A stretch of 64,000 nt of DNA from Flavivirga algicola (GCF_012910715.1 NZ_JABBHF010000008.1:124001-188000); one strand, 5' to 3'; positions 26,374-35,531 are shown, counted from the stretch's first letter. Notes: generated by a model not told the origin, from the letters alone. Numbers and translations: made by a program.

Positions 26374-26577
26374 ATTTAGAATGTTACATTTATGTAAATT
26401 CAAATTAAAAATATTATTAAATATGACTTATATCAGTTTATTTATTATTAAATTATGAGAGATTTACACACGGTTTAGAACGGCCTTGTTAATGCTTATA
26501 AATTTTATAGAGTATTCACATAAAGGTCCAGAAATGATCTTAATTTGATGCTTTAACCAAGATAGAAATTTAATAAC
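26374..26577. promoter_or_regulatory. nrfD-nrfH intergenic region with TTACAT-TT-ATGTAA palindrome
   Basis: A 204-bp AT-rich gap separates the nap part from nrfHA. A perfect palindrome, TTACATTTATGTAA, lies at 26384-26397, just after the nrfD stop. No T-run follows on the plus strand, so an operator is as likely as a terminator. I see no TAAGTA-N4-TACTTA site here. Confidence 0.4.
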
Positions 26578-27177
26578 GTGAATCTTAAAAAAAACATTTT
26601 ACCAGATAAAAAATCGAGATGGAGAACCGTCGCGGTTTTTTTAATTGCAGTTATTACTGGATTGGGGCTTTTTATGGCTAAAGAAGCTGAAGTTGTATCT
26701 TATATGTCCGATAACCCCCAAGCCTGTGTAAACTGCCATGTTATGACACCCGTTTATAATAGTTGGATGCACAGTTCACACAGAGAATGGGCCAACTGTA
26801 ACGACTGTCATGTTCCCCATAACAATACATTTAATAAGTATTACTTTAAGGCAAAGGATGGTTTGTTCCATGCCTCTGTATTTACTTTAAGAGCTGAACC
26901 AGAAGTCATGTTTATGCGAGAAGAGTCTCAAGAAGTTGTACAGAACAATTGTATTCGTTGCCATGTACAGCAAGTCACTCAAACCAAGTATGATGGTTGG
27001 ATAGATGACCATGCAAAAAACAGAACGGAAAGAAAATGCTGGAGCTGCCATCAGGAAGTACCGCATGGTACAGTACATGGTATATCCACAATAAAAAATA
27101 ATATAGCACCAATTCCAACAGACACAGAAGAAACAGTGATCCCAGATTGGTTAGAAAAACAAATAGCAGACAAATAA
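26578..27177 (+). CDS. nrfH: Cytochrome c nitrite reductase small subunit NrfH
   Basis: 199 residues, a tetrahaem quinol dehydrogenase of the NapC/NirT family. One N-terminal helix (TVAVFLIAVITGLGLFMA) is followed by four haem sites: CVNCHVMTPVYNSWMHSSH, NCNDCHVPHN, NCIRCHVQQ and KCWSCHQEVPHGTVHG. CVNCHVMTP matches the NrfH haem-1 region, in which Met can act as ligand. The start is a GTG; no ATG upstream gives a better N-terminus. It feeds menaquinol electrons to NrfA, encoded 11 bp downstream. About 40 residues longer than many NrfH proteins, mostly at the C-terminus. Confidence 0.93.
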   Translation: MNLKKNILPDKKSRWRTVAVFLIAVITGLGLFMAKEAEVVSYMSDNPQACVNCHVMTPVYNSWMHSSHREWANCNDCHVPHNNTFNKYYFKAKDGLFHASVFTLRAEPEVMFMREESQEVVQNNCIRCHVQQVTQTKYDGWIDDHAKNRTERKCWSCHQEVPHGTVHGISTIKNNIAPIPTDTEETVIPDWLEKQIADK

Positions 27178-27188
27178 TTATAACAAAA

Positions 27189-28688
27189 ATGAAAAACAAA
27201 GTATTATTTATTGTTACCGCAATAGTGGTATTTCTATTGGGGTTGTTAGCATCAAGCATAGTTAACAGAAAAAATGAAGCGAAATACAAATATGTTCCGC
27301 AAGTTGAAATAAGCGAAAACGAGCCGCGAAATGAAGAGTGGGGTAAAAATTACCCAGCCGAATATCAATCGTTTTTGCAAACAGCAGAAACTGATTTTGC
27401 ATCACAACAAGGCGGGTCTGCTATGAGAGATGTATTGCATGAAGATTCGCGTTTAGTCGTACTTTGGGCTGGCTATGGATTTTCAAAAGATTATAACCAG
27501 GGTAGAGGGCATCAATACGCCATTGAAGACTTGAGAAATACGTTGAGAACAGGTGGGCCAAAAGGAAAAGGAGATGGTCCAATGCCTGCTACATGTTGGA
27601 CCTGTAAAAGTCCCGATGTACCTCGCTTAATGAATGAAAAAGGTATTGCCGAATTTTATTCAGGGAAATGGGCGGATAAAGGTGCTGAAGTTGTTAACCC
27701 TATTGGTTGTGCAGATTGTCACGATTCTAAAACCATGAAACTAACGATTTCTAGACCGGCATTGGTTGAAGCTTTTGAAGAAATGGGGAAAGATATTAAT
27801 CAGGCTACCCATCAGGAAATGCGTTCGCTAGTTTGTGCTCAATGTCATGTGGAATACTATTTTGATAAAAAATTACCTGGTAAAGAAGGTGTTCCTTATT
27901 TAAAATTCCCTTGGAAAAATGGTATGTCTGTGGAAGCTATGGAAAAATATTATGATGATATAGAGTTTAAAGATTGGACACATAAACTAAGTCGTGCCCC
28001 TATGCTTAAAGCACAACATCCAGGTTATGAAACCTATTTAACAGGTGTGCATGCCGATAGAGGCGTATCCTGTGCAGATTGCCACATGCCTTATAAAAGT
28101 GAAGGTGGACAAAAATTTACAGATCACCACATACAATCTCCTTTAAATAATGTATCGAATGCCTGTCAGGTTTGCCATAGAGAAGATGCCGATAAATTAA
28201 AGCAGAATGTTTACGAGCGTCAACGTAAAGCGACAGAAAACAGATTAAAATTAGAAGATTTTATAGTAAGGGCCCATATAGAAGCTAAAAAAGCATGGGA
28301 TTTAGGAGCCACGGAAGAACAAATGAAGGATATCTTAATGGATATTCGCCACGCACAATGGCGTTGGGATTATTCTGCAGCAGCACATGGAGCATCATTT
28401 CATTCGCCAGTTGAAACAGCGCGTGTTATGGGAAGTGCGTTTACGGTTATTCAGGAAGGTCGTTTAAAATTAGCACGTTTATTATCTGAATTAGGACACA
28501 ATAAACCTGTTGAGATGCCAGATATTTCTACTAAAGAAAAGGCTCAAGCTTATATTGGTTTAGATGCTGAAAAAATGAAACAGGAAAAAGAAGCATTTAA
28601 AGAAAACCTGGTTCCAAAATGGTTAGAAGAAGCTAAAGCACGTGAAGCTAACTATGGTGCCAAAGAAGTATCAATGACTACCAACTAA
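27189..28688 (+). CDS. nrfA: Ammonia-forming cytochrome c nitrite reductase NrfA
   Basis: About 499 residues from the ATG at 27189, which gives a proper signal anchor (NKVLFIVTAIVVFLLGLLAS); an in-frame ATG at 27147 inside nrfH is less likely. The active-site haem motif is ATCWTCKSPDVPRLM (CxxCK with Lys ligand). Four normal motifs follow: GCADCH, CAQCH, CADCHMPYKSEGG and CQVCH. The distal residues R (HEDSRLVVLWAGYGFSKDYN), Y and H (KFTDHHIQSPLNN) are in place. It reduces nitrite to ammonium with six electrons in the periplasm, completing dissimilatory nitrate reduction to ammonium. Confidence 0.96.
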   Translation: MKNKVLFIVTAIVVFLLGLLASSIVNRKNEAKYKYVPQVEISENEPRNEEWGKNYPAEYQSFLQTAETDFASQQGGSAMRDVLHEDSRLVVLWAGYGFSKDYNQGRGHQYAIEDLRNTLRTGGPKGKGDGPMPATCWTCKSPDVPRLMNEKGIAEFYSGKWADKGAEVVNPIGCADCHDSKTMKLTISRPALVEAFEEMGKDINQATHQEMRSLVCAQCHVEYYFDKKLPGKEGVPYLKFPWKNGMSVEAMEKYYDDIEFKDWTHKLSRAPMLKAQHPGYETYLTGVHADRGVSCADCHMPYKSEGGQKFTDHHIQSPLNNVSNACQVCHREDADKLKQNVYERQRKATENRLKLEDFIVRAHIEAKKAWDLGATEEQMKDILMDIRHAQWRWDYSAAAHGASFHSPVETARVMGSAFTVIQEGRLKLARLLSELGHNKPVEMPDISTKEKAQAYIGLDAEKMKQEKEAFKENLVPKWLEEAKAREANYGAKEVSMTTN

Positions 28689-28720
28689 AATTTTTATTTG
28701 TCATATCTATAGTTTTTTAA

Positions 28721-28770
28721 AAAGATAGCATTTGATGGATAAAACCGCAAATGCTATCTTTCTTCTTTTA
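28721..28770 (+). terminator. Hairpin terminator between nrfA and ccsBA
   Basis: AAAGATAGCATTTG (28721-28734) and its exact complement CAAATGCTATCTTT (28748-28761) form a 14-bp perfect stem with a 13-nt loop, followed by CTTCTTTTA. It lies 33 bp after the nrfA stop and 20 bp before the ccsBA ATG, so it may set the ratio of reductase to haem lyase. Confidence 0.75.
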
Positions 28771-28780
28771 AGACATACCC

Positions 28781-31700
28781 ATGCAAAAATTATATAAACT
28801 CTTTTCATCCTCAAGTTTGGCACTGTTGCTACTATTAATTTTCGCAATTGCTATGGCAACTGCTACATTTGTTGAAAACGATTTTGGCACCGCTACTGCT
28901 TGGGCTATTATTTATGATGCCTGGTGGTTTGAAGTTGTTATGCTGGGATTGGTTATTTCTTTTGTAGCTAATATTTTTAAATATAAGTTGCTGCGCAAGG
29001 AGAAATGGGCGACTTTATTATTTCATGTGGCATTTATTGTTATCATATTAGGGGCAGCTATTACAAGATATGCTTCTTATGGTGGTATTATGAGAATTAG
29101 GGAGGGGGCTTCCTCTAATATCGTTATTTCTGATACTAATTTCTTAACCGCAACAATAACCGACGGAACCAATACAAAGACAATAAAAGAAAAACTCACA
29201 TTCTCTCCCATAAGCGATAATGATTTTACAATAAAGACAAGTTTTAATGATAAACCTGTAATTATTTCATATAACAGTTTTATTGCTGATGCTATTCCTG
29301 AAGTCGTCAATGACGATGCTTTAGGTGAACCACTTTTAGAAATGGTTGTAACTGTTGGTAATGGCAGAAACACGGTCTATCTTAAAAAAGGCGAAATTGA
29401 AAAAATTGGAGAACATCAACATGAAATAGGGTTTAACTCCAATAAAAAAGGGATTATTAATATTATAGAAAAAGAAGGTGCTTTTAGTATTGAAGCACCA
29501 CACGACCTGGACTTTTTTATTATGTCCTCACAGCAAGCAGGAAAAATTGTTAAGGATAGTTTACAGGCGATTACTTTAAGGACTTTATATAGAGATGGTG
29601 ATATTTCTTTTGTGCCATTGGTTTATCATGAAAAAGGGAAATTTCAATTAAAAAATGCTTCAGATAAGCCCAAGGATAATGATAAGACCAAAGATGACGC
29701 CCTCATTGTAAATGTTTCTGTTGATGGAGAAGAACAACCCGCCAATATTTTATACAGAGAAGGCTTTTTGCCTACACATCATAATTTGGAAGTTAATGGT
29801 TTACAAGTCGTGTTATCTTATGGAGCTGGCGCTATAAAAACACCTTTTTCAATTCAGTTAAACGATTTTCAATTAGAAAGATACCCAGGATCTTCAAGTC
29901 CTTCTGCCTATGCCAGTGAAGTTACTATTCTAGATAAGGATAAAAAGACCCCATTTAGAATTTTTATGAATAATGTACTCGATTATGAGGGGTATCGTTT
30001 TTTTCAGGCTAGCTATGACACTGACGAAAAAGGCACCGTGCTTTCTGTAAATCATGATAGATTGGGGACTATAGTGACCTATTTAGGGTATTTGTTAATG
30101 ATGCTTGGGATGTTTTTTACACTTTTTGGAAAAACATCGCGTTTTCAATTTATTAATAAAAAATTAAAACAGTTAAAGAAAAAAACTGTAGTAATAACGT
30201 GTTTACTTCTTTTAGGATTTACCAATGCCTTTGCGCAAACTTCAACAGACTCGTTAACAGCTGTTGTAGAAAAAGCGATTAAAAAACAAGAAATAGATAA
30301 AGGACATGCCGATTTTTTTGGGAGGCTTTTAGTTCAAGATTTAGACGGTCGTATAAAACCTATAAATACGCTGGCGTCAGAATTCCTTAGGAAAATCTCC
30401 AGAAAATCCAAGTTCTCATACCCTCTAGCTAATAAAAAAATAGAGTTGGATGCTAACCAAACCTTTTTGGCCATGCATATGTTGCCCCAAATATGGCAGC
30501 GTGTACCTATTATTAAGGTAGATTTTATGAAAACAGGTACTTTGTTTGATAGTATTCCCAAAGGAAAAAATAAGCTCATAGCTTTTACTAATTTATTAAA
30601 TAAGGATGGCAACTACCTTTTAACCAATGAAGTAGAAGACGCTAATAAAAAGAAACCATCGGAGCGAAATGAATTTGATAAGGAAGTTTTAAAAATAGAC
30701 GAACGCTTTAATATTCTCTACAATGTCTTTATAGGTAATTACTTGAAGATTTTCCCAAATAGGCATGATAAAAATAATACTTGGTTTAGTTATACACATC
30801 ATTTTAAAGACTTTCCAGATGAAGATGCACAATTCGCAAAAACCATTATACCTGCCTATTTTAAAAATATAGCAACAAATAATTATGAAAGTGCTCATGA
30901 AAAACTCATGTATATCAAAAAATATCAAGAAGTTCTGGGGGCAGAAGTTATTCCAACACCAAAGCGGATTGAAGCAGAACTATGGTATAATAAGGCCAAT
31001 ATTAATTTTTGGTTGTTTCAAGTATTCTTTACACTGGGTTTTGTCTTATTGATCTTGGCTATCGTTAAAATGTTTTCAAAGAAAAAATGGATTGAGTTTT
31101 TAAATAATACGTTCATCATTTTAACATTGATTTCCTTTTTGTGCTTTACAGGAAACATTCTATTACGTTGGTATGTAGCGCAGCATGCTCCGTGGAGTAA
31201 TGGTTATGAAATGCTCATTTTTGTAGCATGGGTATTGGTGTTATGTGGGTTGATTACATTTAGAAAATCGGATTTTTCACTTCCCTTATCGACTTTGTTT
31301 TCTGGTGCTTTATTGTTTGTAAGCTATTTAGATTGGTTAAGTCCAGAAATCACCAATTTAATGCCTGTATTAAAATCATATTGGTTAAAAATTCATGTAG
31401 CTACTATTGTAAGTAGTTATGCGCCTTTGGCATTGTCCGCTATTCTAGGGCTCATGGCTTTGTTATTATTGATTTTTAAAACACCAAAAACAAAAGATAT
31501 TATAGAAATAAAAATTAAAGAACTTACTTATATTAACGAAATAGCCATGACAATTGGTCTGTTTGTATTGGCCGTAGGCACTTTTTTAGGTGGTATCTGG
31601 GCAAATGAATCCTGGGGACGCTATTGGGCATGGGATCCTAAAGAAACTTGGGCATTGATAAGTATTATTGTGTATGCTATCGTTTTACATTTGCGTTTTG

Positions 31701-31933
31701 TTCCTAAATTAAATAATATATATGTGCTTAATGTTGCCAGTATGTTTGCTTTTTGGTCTATTATAATGACTTCTTTTGGGGTGAATTATTACCTCTCTGG
31801 CTTGCATAGCTATGCAGCAGGTGACCCTTTGCCTATTCCTGTATTTGTTTATGTGTTGGCTATATTTATGATAGTTGTTGCTATTGTAGCTGCGGTTAGG
31901 AATAAAGGTAAGCAAGCTGTTTCTACAAAATGA
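28781..31933 (+). CDS. ccsBA: Fused cytochrome c synthase CcsBA (ResB-ResC fusion)
   Basis: 1050 residues. The N-terminal half is CcsB/ResB-like (early helices SSSLALLLLLIFAIAMATAT and WWFEVVMLGLVISFVANIFK, a large periplasmic domain with NNVLDYEGYRFFQASYD near residue 400). A helix near residue 475 ending TNAFAQTSTD looks like an old signal peptide, then another periplasmic stretch leads into the CcsA/ResC part. That part carries the haem-handling WWD-type motif WGRYWAWDPKETWALI. Such fusions attach haem to CxxCH sites in Bacteroidota and Epsilonproteobacteria. In Nrf loci they often serve NrfA, including its CxxCK haem; whether this one is specific for that site cannot be read. Confidence 0.92.
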   Translation: MQKLYKLFSSSSLALLLLLIFAIAMATATFVENDFGTATAWAIIYDAWWFEVVMLGLVISFVANIFKYKLLRKEKWATLLFHVAFIVIILGAAITRYASYGGIMRIREGASSNIVISDTNFLTATITDGTNTKTIKEKLTFSPISDNDFTIKTSFNDKPVIISYNSFIADAIPEVVNDDALGEPLLEMVVTVGNGRNTVYLKKGEIEKIGEHQHEIGFNSNKKGIINIIEKEGAFSIEAPHDLDFFIMSSQQAGKIVKDSLQAITLRTLYRDGDISFVPLVYHEKGKFQLKNASDKPKDNDKTKDDALIVNVSVDGEEQPANILYREGFLPTHHNLEVNGLQVVLSYGAGAIKTPFSIQLNDFQLERYPGSSSPSAYASEVTILDKDKKTPFRIFMNNVLDYEGYRFFQASYDTDEKGTVLSVNHDRLGTIVTYLGYLLMMLGMFFTLFGKTSRFQFINKKLKQLKKKTVVITCLLLLGFTNAFAQTSTDSLTAVVEKAIKKQEIDKGHADFFGRLLVQDLDGRIKPINTLASEFLRKISRKSKFSYPLANKKIELDANQTFLAMHMLPQIWQRVPIIKVDFMKTGTLFDSIPKGKNKLIAFTNLLNKDGNYLLTNEVEDANKKKPSERNEFDKEVLKIDERFNILYNVFIGNYLKIFPNRHDKNNTWFSYTHHFKDFPDEDAQFAKTIIPAYFKNIATNNYESAHEKLMYIKKYQEVLGAEVIPTPKRIEAELWYNKANINFWLFQVFFTLGFVLLILAIVKMFSKKKWIEFLNNTFIILTLISFLCFTGNILLRWYVAQHAPWSNGYEMLIFVAWVLVLCGLITFRKSDFSLPLSTLFSGALLFVSYLDWLSPEITNLMPVLKSYWLKIHVATIVSSYAPLALSAILGLMALLLLIFKTPKTKDIIEIKIKELTYINEIAMTIGLFVLAVGTFLGGIWANESWGRYWAWDPKETWALISIIVYAIVLHLRFVPKLNNIYVLNVASMFAFWSIIMTSFGVNYYLSGLHSYAAGDPLPIPVFVYVLAIFMIVVAIVAAVRNKGKQAVSTK

Positions 31934-32000
31934 TACATTAGTAATAATTTCTTTTTGATTAAGAAATTTAGATGTAAGTAATGCTTTCAAATATGCTGTA

Positions 32001-32030
32001 TTTGTCATTCCTGCGAAAGCAGGAATCCAC
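32001..32030. repeat. Dispersed GTCATTCCTGCGAAAGCAGGAATCC palindromic repeat
   Basis: ATTCCTGCGAAAGCAGGAAT (32007-32026) is an 8-bp perfect stem closed by a GAAA loop within TGTCATTCC...GGAATCCAC, a repeat widespread in bacterial intergenic DNA (it encodes WIPAFAGMT when misread). A decayed copy, ATTCCT...AGGAAT, lies at 32192-32211. Confidence 0.75.
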
Positions 32031-32381
32031 TGTTTTACAGAATGCCCCATGTGTAAATAGTACAATAATGCTACCTTTTACTTTAACGAATAAACTGACA
32101 AAGGCTTTTAGGTTGGAAGAACAAGCGTTTTAGAAGTTATCTATTTGAATTCAAGCTAAGTAATGATTTAATATTTTTAATATTTATGTGTATTCCTACT
32201 TTTTCAGGAATAACAAAGTAATGATTATCAAATAATATAAGAGGGTAGATTAAAAATGAAATCAAAATCACATTTTTTATTTTACGAATATGTCATAAAT
32301 CAATATTCAAAATTTCCATGTTGCAAATTTGAATGTTGATTTTTCGTTTTCTCTTAAAAGTGAATCCTTTAATTATGATAA

Positions 32382-32403
32382 TACGTATTAATACTTATAT
32401 TCG
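32382..32403 (+). promoter_or_regulatory. TAAGTA-N4-TACTTA-type palindrome upstream of the FNR-like gene
   Basis: TACGTA-TTAA-TACTTA (32382-32397) has one mismatch to the perfect palindrome seen before the globin and nitrate-transporter genes. It runs straight into TATATTCG (32396-32403), one base off the TAnnTTTG -7 element. Position fits autoregulation by the Crp/Fnr protein encoded 37 bp downstream. Confidence 0.5.
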
Positions 32404-32439
32404 TGATATCATATGATATTAGAAATATCCTTTTAGAGT

Positions 32440-33198
32440 ATGCAAGCACCCTTAAATAATATAACTGAGGTAAAACAAAAAGCAAAGTCATCGTTTGGTT
32501 TGGCTTGCAGTTCATGTGATAATTATAATTGCCTGATAAAAAGGAATTTATCAGCCCTTGAAAACCTTGATTTTATAGGAAAAAAGAATAATATCAAATG
32601 TAAAAAAGGGCAACAGTTTATTATAGAGGGCGCTCCTGTAAATGGTTTGTTTTTCATTTTAAAAGGGACGGTAAAAGTATTCAGAACAGGCATTAACGGT
32701 AGAGAACAAATTGTAAGATTTGCTAAAGAAGGTGAGATTATTGGTCACCGTGGTTTTGGAACCGAAGAATATTACTCTATTGGAGCTATTGCACTACAAG
32801 ACACCATTTTGTGTTATTTTTCGAAAAATGACTTACAGGAAGTATTGCTTGCTAATCCTAAGTTCACTTACGATATGATGTTGTTTTATGCTAATGAACT
32901 TAATAGAAGCGAGAGCAAAGTAAAATCGATCTCTCAAATGGCCGTTCGCGAACGTGTTATCGATACCTTATTATATATCCACCGAAAATTTGGTGATTTA
33001 AAAGGCTTTTTAAATCTGCCATTAAGTAGACGCGAGTATGCCGATTACGCTGGTACTACGGAAGAGCAAGTAATTCGTACATTTTCTGCTCTTAAAAAAG
33101 AAAAACTCATTATTGCAAAAGGAAAGAAAATTGGCATTAATGATATACAACTGCTTAAAAAAGAAATTAGTGAGCATAATTACTTTTTAGATACTTAG
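32440..33198 (+). CDS. Crp/Fnr-family regulator with N-terminal CX2CX4C
   Basis: 252 residues. The N-terminal ACSSCDNYNCLIK places Cys at 23, 26 and 31 (CX2CX4C; E. coli FNR has CX2CX5C), with further Cys at IKCKKG and ILCYFS that could supply a fourth ligand. The cNMP-like barrel follows (KKGQQFIIEGAPVNGLFFIL, KGTVKVFRTGINGREQIVRF), then a long helix and a winged helix with LPLSRREYADYAGTTEEQVIRTFSAL. A redox or NO-sensing 4Fe-4S cluster is likely but unproven. Placed between the nap/nrf genes and the globin unit, it is the prime candidate to bind the palindromes at 32382, 33647, 37713 and 37744. Confidence 0.88.
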   Translation: MQAPLNNITEVKQKAKSSFGLACSSCDNYNCLIKRNLSALENLDFIGKKNNIKCKKGQQFIIEGAPVNGLFFILKGTVKVFRTGINGREQIVRFAKEGEIIGHRGFGTEEYYSIGAIALQDTILCYFSKNDLQEVLLANPKFTYDMMLFYANELNRSESKVKSISQMAVRERVIDTLLYIHRKFGDLKGFLNLPLSRREYADYAGTTEEQVIRTFSALKKEKLIIAKGKKIGINDIQLLKKEISEHNYFLDT

Positions 33199-33427
33199 TT
33201 GTTTTCTAAAGATGCTTAAACTTCACTGTTTAGACTTCTCTTAAAAAATACAAATAACATACATGTGTACATCTATTGTATGCATTTATATGGCGTATGT
33301 ATTTTTAATTGATTAGTATTGATTTAATATACTTCCGTCCAGTTTTTATTACTCACTAAAGAGATTAATATTTGAATATTCATTAGTCATATATAGTTGA
33401 ATCAGGATAAAATAGCATAGGAAGAGT

Positions 33428-33460
33428 AGACCTGACAGGTTTTTAAAACCTGTCAGGTCT
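33428..33460. repeat. 16-bp-stem palindrome AGACCTGACAGGTTTT
   Basis: AGACCTGACAGGTTTT (33428-33443), one T, then its exact reverse complement AAAACCTGTCAGGTCT (33445-33460). It is 230 bp after the regulator gene and 237 bp before the globin start. It resembles known mobile palindromic repeats in Flavobacteriia rather than a terminator. Confidence 0.65.
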
Positions 33461-33646
33461 CTTAAATTTCTAAAAAATACAAATACAAGCTATGTCAAAT
33501 AATTATGATTTAGCTATAGCTCCTAAGTTTATCCATTTTTAAATAATTTACTGCGTTTTGATAGTTTTTAACATGTAGTAAAAGACCATTTTCAACTGTA
33601 TTATTTCATAATTAATTAAGGAGCTACTATTTATTTTTGCCTCAAG

Positions 33647-33668
33647 TAAGTAGTAATACTTATTTTTT
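33647..33668 (+). promoter_or_regulatory. Perfect TAAGTA-N4-TACTTA palindrome upstream of globin
   Basis: TAAGTAGTAATACTTA (33647-33662) is a perfect 6-4-6 palindrome 35 bp upstream of the globin ATG. It overlaps TATTTTTT (33661-33668), near the -7 consensus. A better -7 match, TATTTTTG, lies just upstream at 33632-33639, so repression from a downstream site is also possible. Confidence 0.6.
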
Positions 33669-33697
33669 ATAAAATACAAACCAAATACACAACATTT

Positions 33698-34111
33698 ATG
33701 GAATCAAAAACGATCACCCTAGTTCAAGAATCATTTGAAAAGGTAAAACCTATAGCTCCAACTGCTGCAAAAATATTTTATGAGAAACTTTTTGATTTAG
33801 ACCCCCAATTAAAACCATTATTTCCTAATAGTGACGATGCTATGAAAGAGCAAGGAAATAAATTAATGAGTATGCTTGGAGCTGCTGTTGCAGGTCTAAG
33901 TAATTTGGATAGCTTAATTCCAATTTTGAAGGACTTAGGGAAAAGACATGTAGAATATAAGGTAGAAGCTTTTCATTATGATACTGTGGGCGAGGCATTG
34001 TTAGGAACCCTTGAGGTTGGTTTAGGTGATGACTTTACTCCTGATGTGAAAGAAGCATGGACAACTGTATATGGAACTATGTCTAATGTCATGATTGATG
34101 CTGCTTATTAA
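33698..34111 (+). CDS. Single-domain globin (flavohaemoglobin-type haem domain)
   Basis: 137 residues with the bacterial single-domain globin pattern: LVQESFEKVKPIAPTAAKIF, YEKLFDLDPQLKPLFPNS (B10/CD region), and LGKRHVEYKVEAFHYDTVGE, in which the His of KRHVEY is the proximal haem ligand, then EVGLGDDFTPDVKEAW (GH corner). Such globins bind O2 and NO; in nitrate and nitrite reducers they often help detoxify NO. The reductase domain of flavohaemoglobin is absent, but an FAD/2Fe-2S reductase lies four genes along in the same orientation. Confidence 0.93.
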   Translation: MESKTITLVQESFEKVKPIAPTAAKIFYEKLFDLDPQLKPLFPNSDDAMKEQGNKLMSMLGAAVAGLSNLDSLIPILKDLGKRHVEYKVEAFHYDTVGEALLGTLEVGLGDDFTPDVKEAWTTVYGTMSNVMIDAAY

Positions 34112-34130
34112 TAACTTAAAACGAAGGCAT

Positions 34131-34940
34131 ATGAAAACTATTTACAAAACCATATTATTATTTACATGTATTATTTTGGCATCTTGCGGAGGTGTTCCAG
34201 AAGAAAAATCTAAGGTAGCAAGTATTGAAAAAGCTTTTTCGGTAGAAGAGGTATTAGAAATGGTTGCCAAAGAGAATGATGTCACAAGAACATTATATAC
34301 TAAAGCCATTGTAGGAAAGGGGAAAGCCCAGGGGATGAAGTTTGATGAAGACTGGAGAAAAGATGATGTAGAAGCAGGACCACTACCAGCATTGTTTCTT
34401 AGAGGCGTAGCAACAAGTATTAGAAAAAGCCCTGTGCCTTTAGGGTTGTATTTAGGTTCTGATTTTCCAGTCAATGCCGCTAACAAATTTGAAGGAAAGC
34501 AGGCCGATTTGTTCGAAGAAATAAAAAAGGATCAAAAACCTCAATTTTTCTATGATGAAGAGCAAAAATTGCATACGGCTATGTTTGCAGATTTAGCTAG
34601 TGCTGGAGCTTGCGTAAGCTGCCATAATAAGCACCCTCAAACAACAAAGTCCGATTGGAAATTGGGTGATGTTATGGGGGCAACAACATGGCAATACCCC
34701 AAAGATTCATTAACATATAAAGAAACTGTAGCCGTTTTAAATGCGTATGCCAAAGGAACTGTAGATATATATGTACAGTATTTAGATGAAATTAAAGCTT
34801 TTGAAGCAAGTGAAAAACCAGAAATAGGTGATAAATGGCCAGCAGAAGGGAACTATCTGCCAACAGCAGAAGTCTTTCTTGATAGCGTTAAGAAGTTATC
34901 TTCTTACGAAACCATGAAACATCTAGTAGCAACAAAATAA
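34131..34940 (+). CDS. DUF3365/Tll0287-like mono-haem lipoprotein
   Basis: About 269 residues from the ATG at 34131, 19 bp after the globin stop; an in-frame ATG inside the globin gene is discarded. A lipoprotein signal (LLFTCIILASCGG) is followed by a PAS-like DUF3365 domain with a single haem motif, SAGACVSCHNKHPQTTKSDW, and the typical WKLGDVMGATTW. DUF3365 proteins are periplasmic haem sensors or electron carriers. Context suggests it handles redox or NO stress together with the globin and the downstream reductase; role uncertain. Confidence 0.8.
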   Translation: MKTIYKTILLFTCIILASCGGVPEEKSKVASIEKAFSVEEVLEMVAKENDVTRTLYTKAIVGKGKAQGMKFDEDWRKDDVEAGPLPALFLRGVATSIRKSPVPLGLYLGSDFPVNAANKFEGKQADLFEEIKKDQKPQFFYDEEQKLHTAMFADLASAGACVSCHNKHPQTTKSDWKLGDVMGATTWQYPKDSLTYKETVAVLNAYAKGTVDIYVQYLDEIKAFEASEKPEIGDKWPAEGNYLPTAEVFLDSVKKLSSYETMKHLVATK

Positions 34941-35044
34941 GTTAAATTTAGTTTTGATTATTCATTGCAGCTTTGCTCATTTCTAAGGCCTCAAAAAAGT
35001 TATGGGCAGGTTGCATTGTTTTCCTAAAAAAAGCTCGATAGTTT

Positions 35045-35524
35045 ATGGTAATTAATAGCAAATCCACTTTAATCGGATTAGTTTTAGTAAGCGTTTTCTT
35101 CTTACAATTTCTTTTGAAATTAGAATGGCATTGGTTGTTTGAACTTCAGCAACAAGAAATGTATAAGCGCTGGTCTGGGTTAGTATTGGCCCTATTTATA
35201 GCCTTTCAATGGATTTTAACATTAACTCGTGTAATTAAGAGGTTTAAAAAACATGCCATGTCTATGCAGGCTATACACAAATGGTTGGGAGCTTTTAGTC
35301 CGCTGTTTTTTTATATGCATAGTATGTCTTTAGGTTATGGTTATTTGTTATTGCTATCTTATATATTCTTTTCAAACACCTTATTAGGGTATTTTAACCT
35401 AGATATCATAAAGAATAATAGCGATTTATTATTTAAAGGATGGATGATTACTCATGTTGCATTATCCATAATAGTTACAATAATGATGGTATTCCATATT
35501 ACCATGGTGTTTTATTATAAATAG
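35045..35524 (+). CDS. Small b-type cytochrome membrane protein, ferric-reductase-like
   Basis: 159 residues with four to five membrane helices. Two helices carry His pairs of identical spacing: H78-X13-H92 (HKWLGAFSPLFFYMH) and H137-X13-H151 (HVALSIIVTIMMVFH). This is the bis-haem ligand layout of the ferric reductase/NADPH oxidase superfamily, which moves electrons across the membrane. The soluble FAD/NAD domain that these enzymes usually carry is encoded separately, 7 bp downstream. It most likely carries cytoplasmic electrons to the periplasmic pentahaem protein (inference from motifs and neighbours). Confidence 0.75.
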   Translation: MVINSKSTLIGLVLVSVFFLQFLLKLEWHWLFELQQQEMYKRWSGLVLALFIAFQWILTLTRVIKRFKKHAMSMQAIHKWLGAFSPLFFYMHSMSLGYGYLLLLSYIFFSNTLLGYFNLDIIKNNSDLLFKGWMITHVALSIIVTIMMVFHITMVFYYK

Positions 35525-35531
35525 ATAACAT

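Larger units (their letters stand above)
31934..32439. other. 506-bp intergenic region before the FNR-like gene
   Basis: Holds one intact and one decayed copy of a dispersed palindromic repeat (listed separately), AT-rich filler, and near its end the regulator's own palindrome and promoter-like -7 element. No credible gene was seen; the minus-strand frame across 31709-32065 translates the repeat as KQWIPAFAGMT and is not real. Confidence 0.6.
33199..33697. other. 499-bp intergenic region before the globin gene
   Basis: No gene seen. It contains a strong palindrome at 33428-33460 and the globin promoter region with an operator-like palindrome at 33647. The remaining DNA is AT-rich with no further structure that I can support. 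Confidence 0.6.

Noticed and set aside
31709-32065. 118-codon minus-strand frame overlapping the ccsBA end
   Set aside because: Its N-terminal part translates the dispersed palindrome as KQWIPAFAGMT, a well-known spurious peptide, and the rest is antisense to ccsBA.
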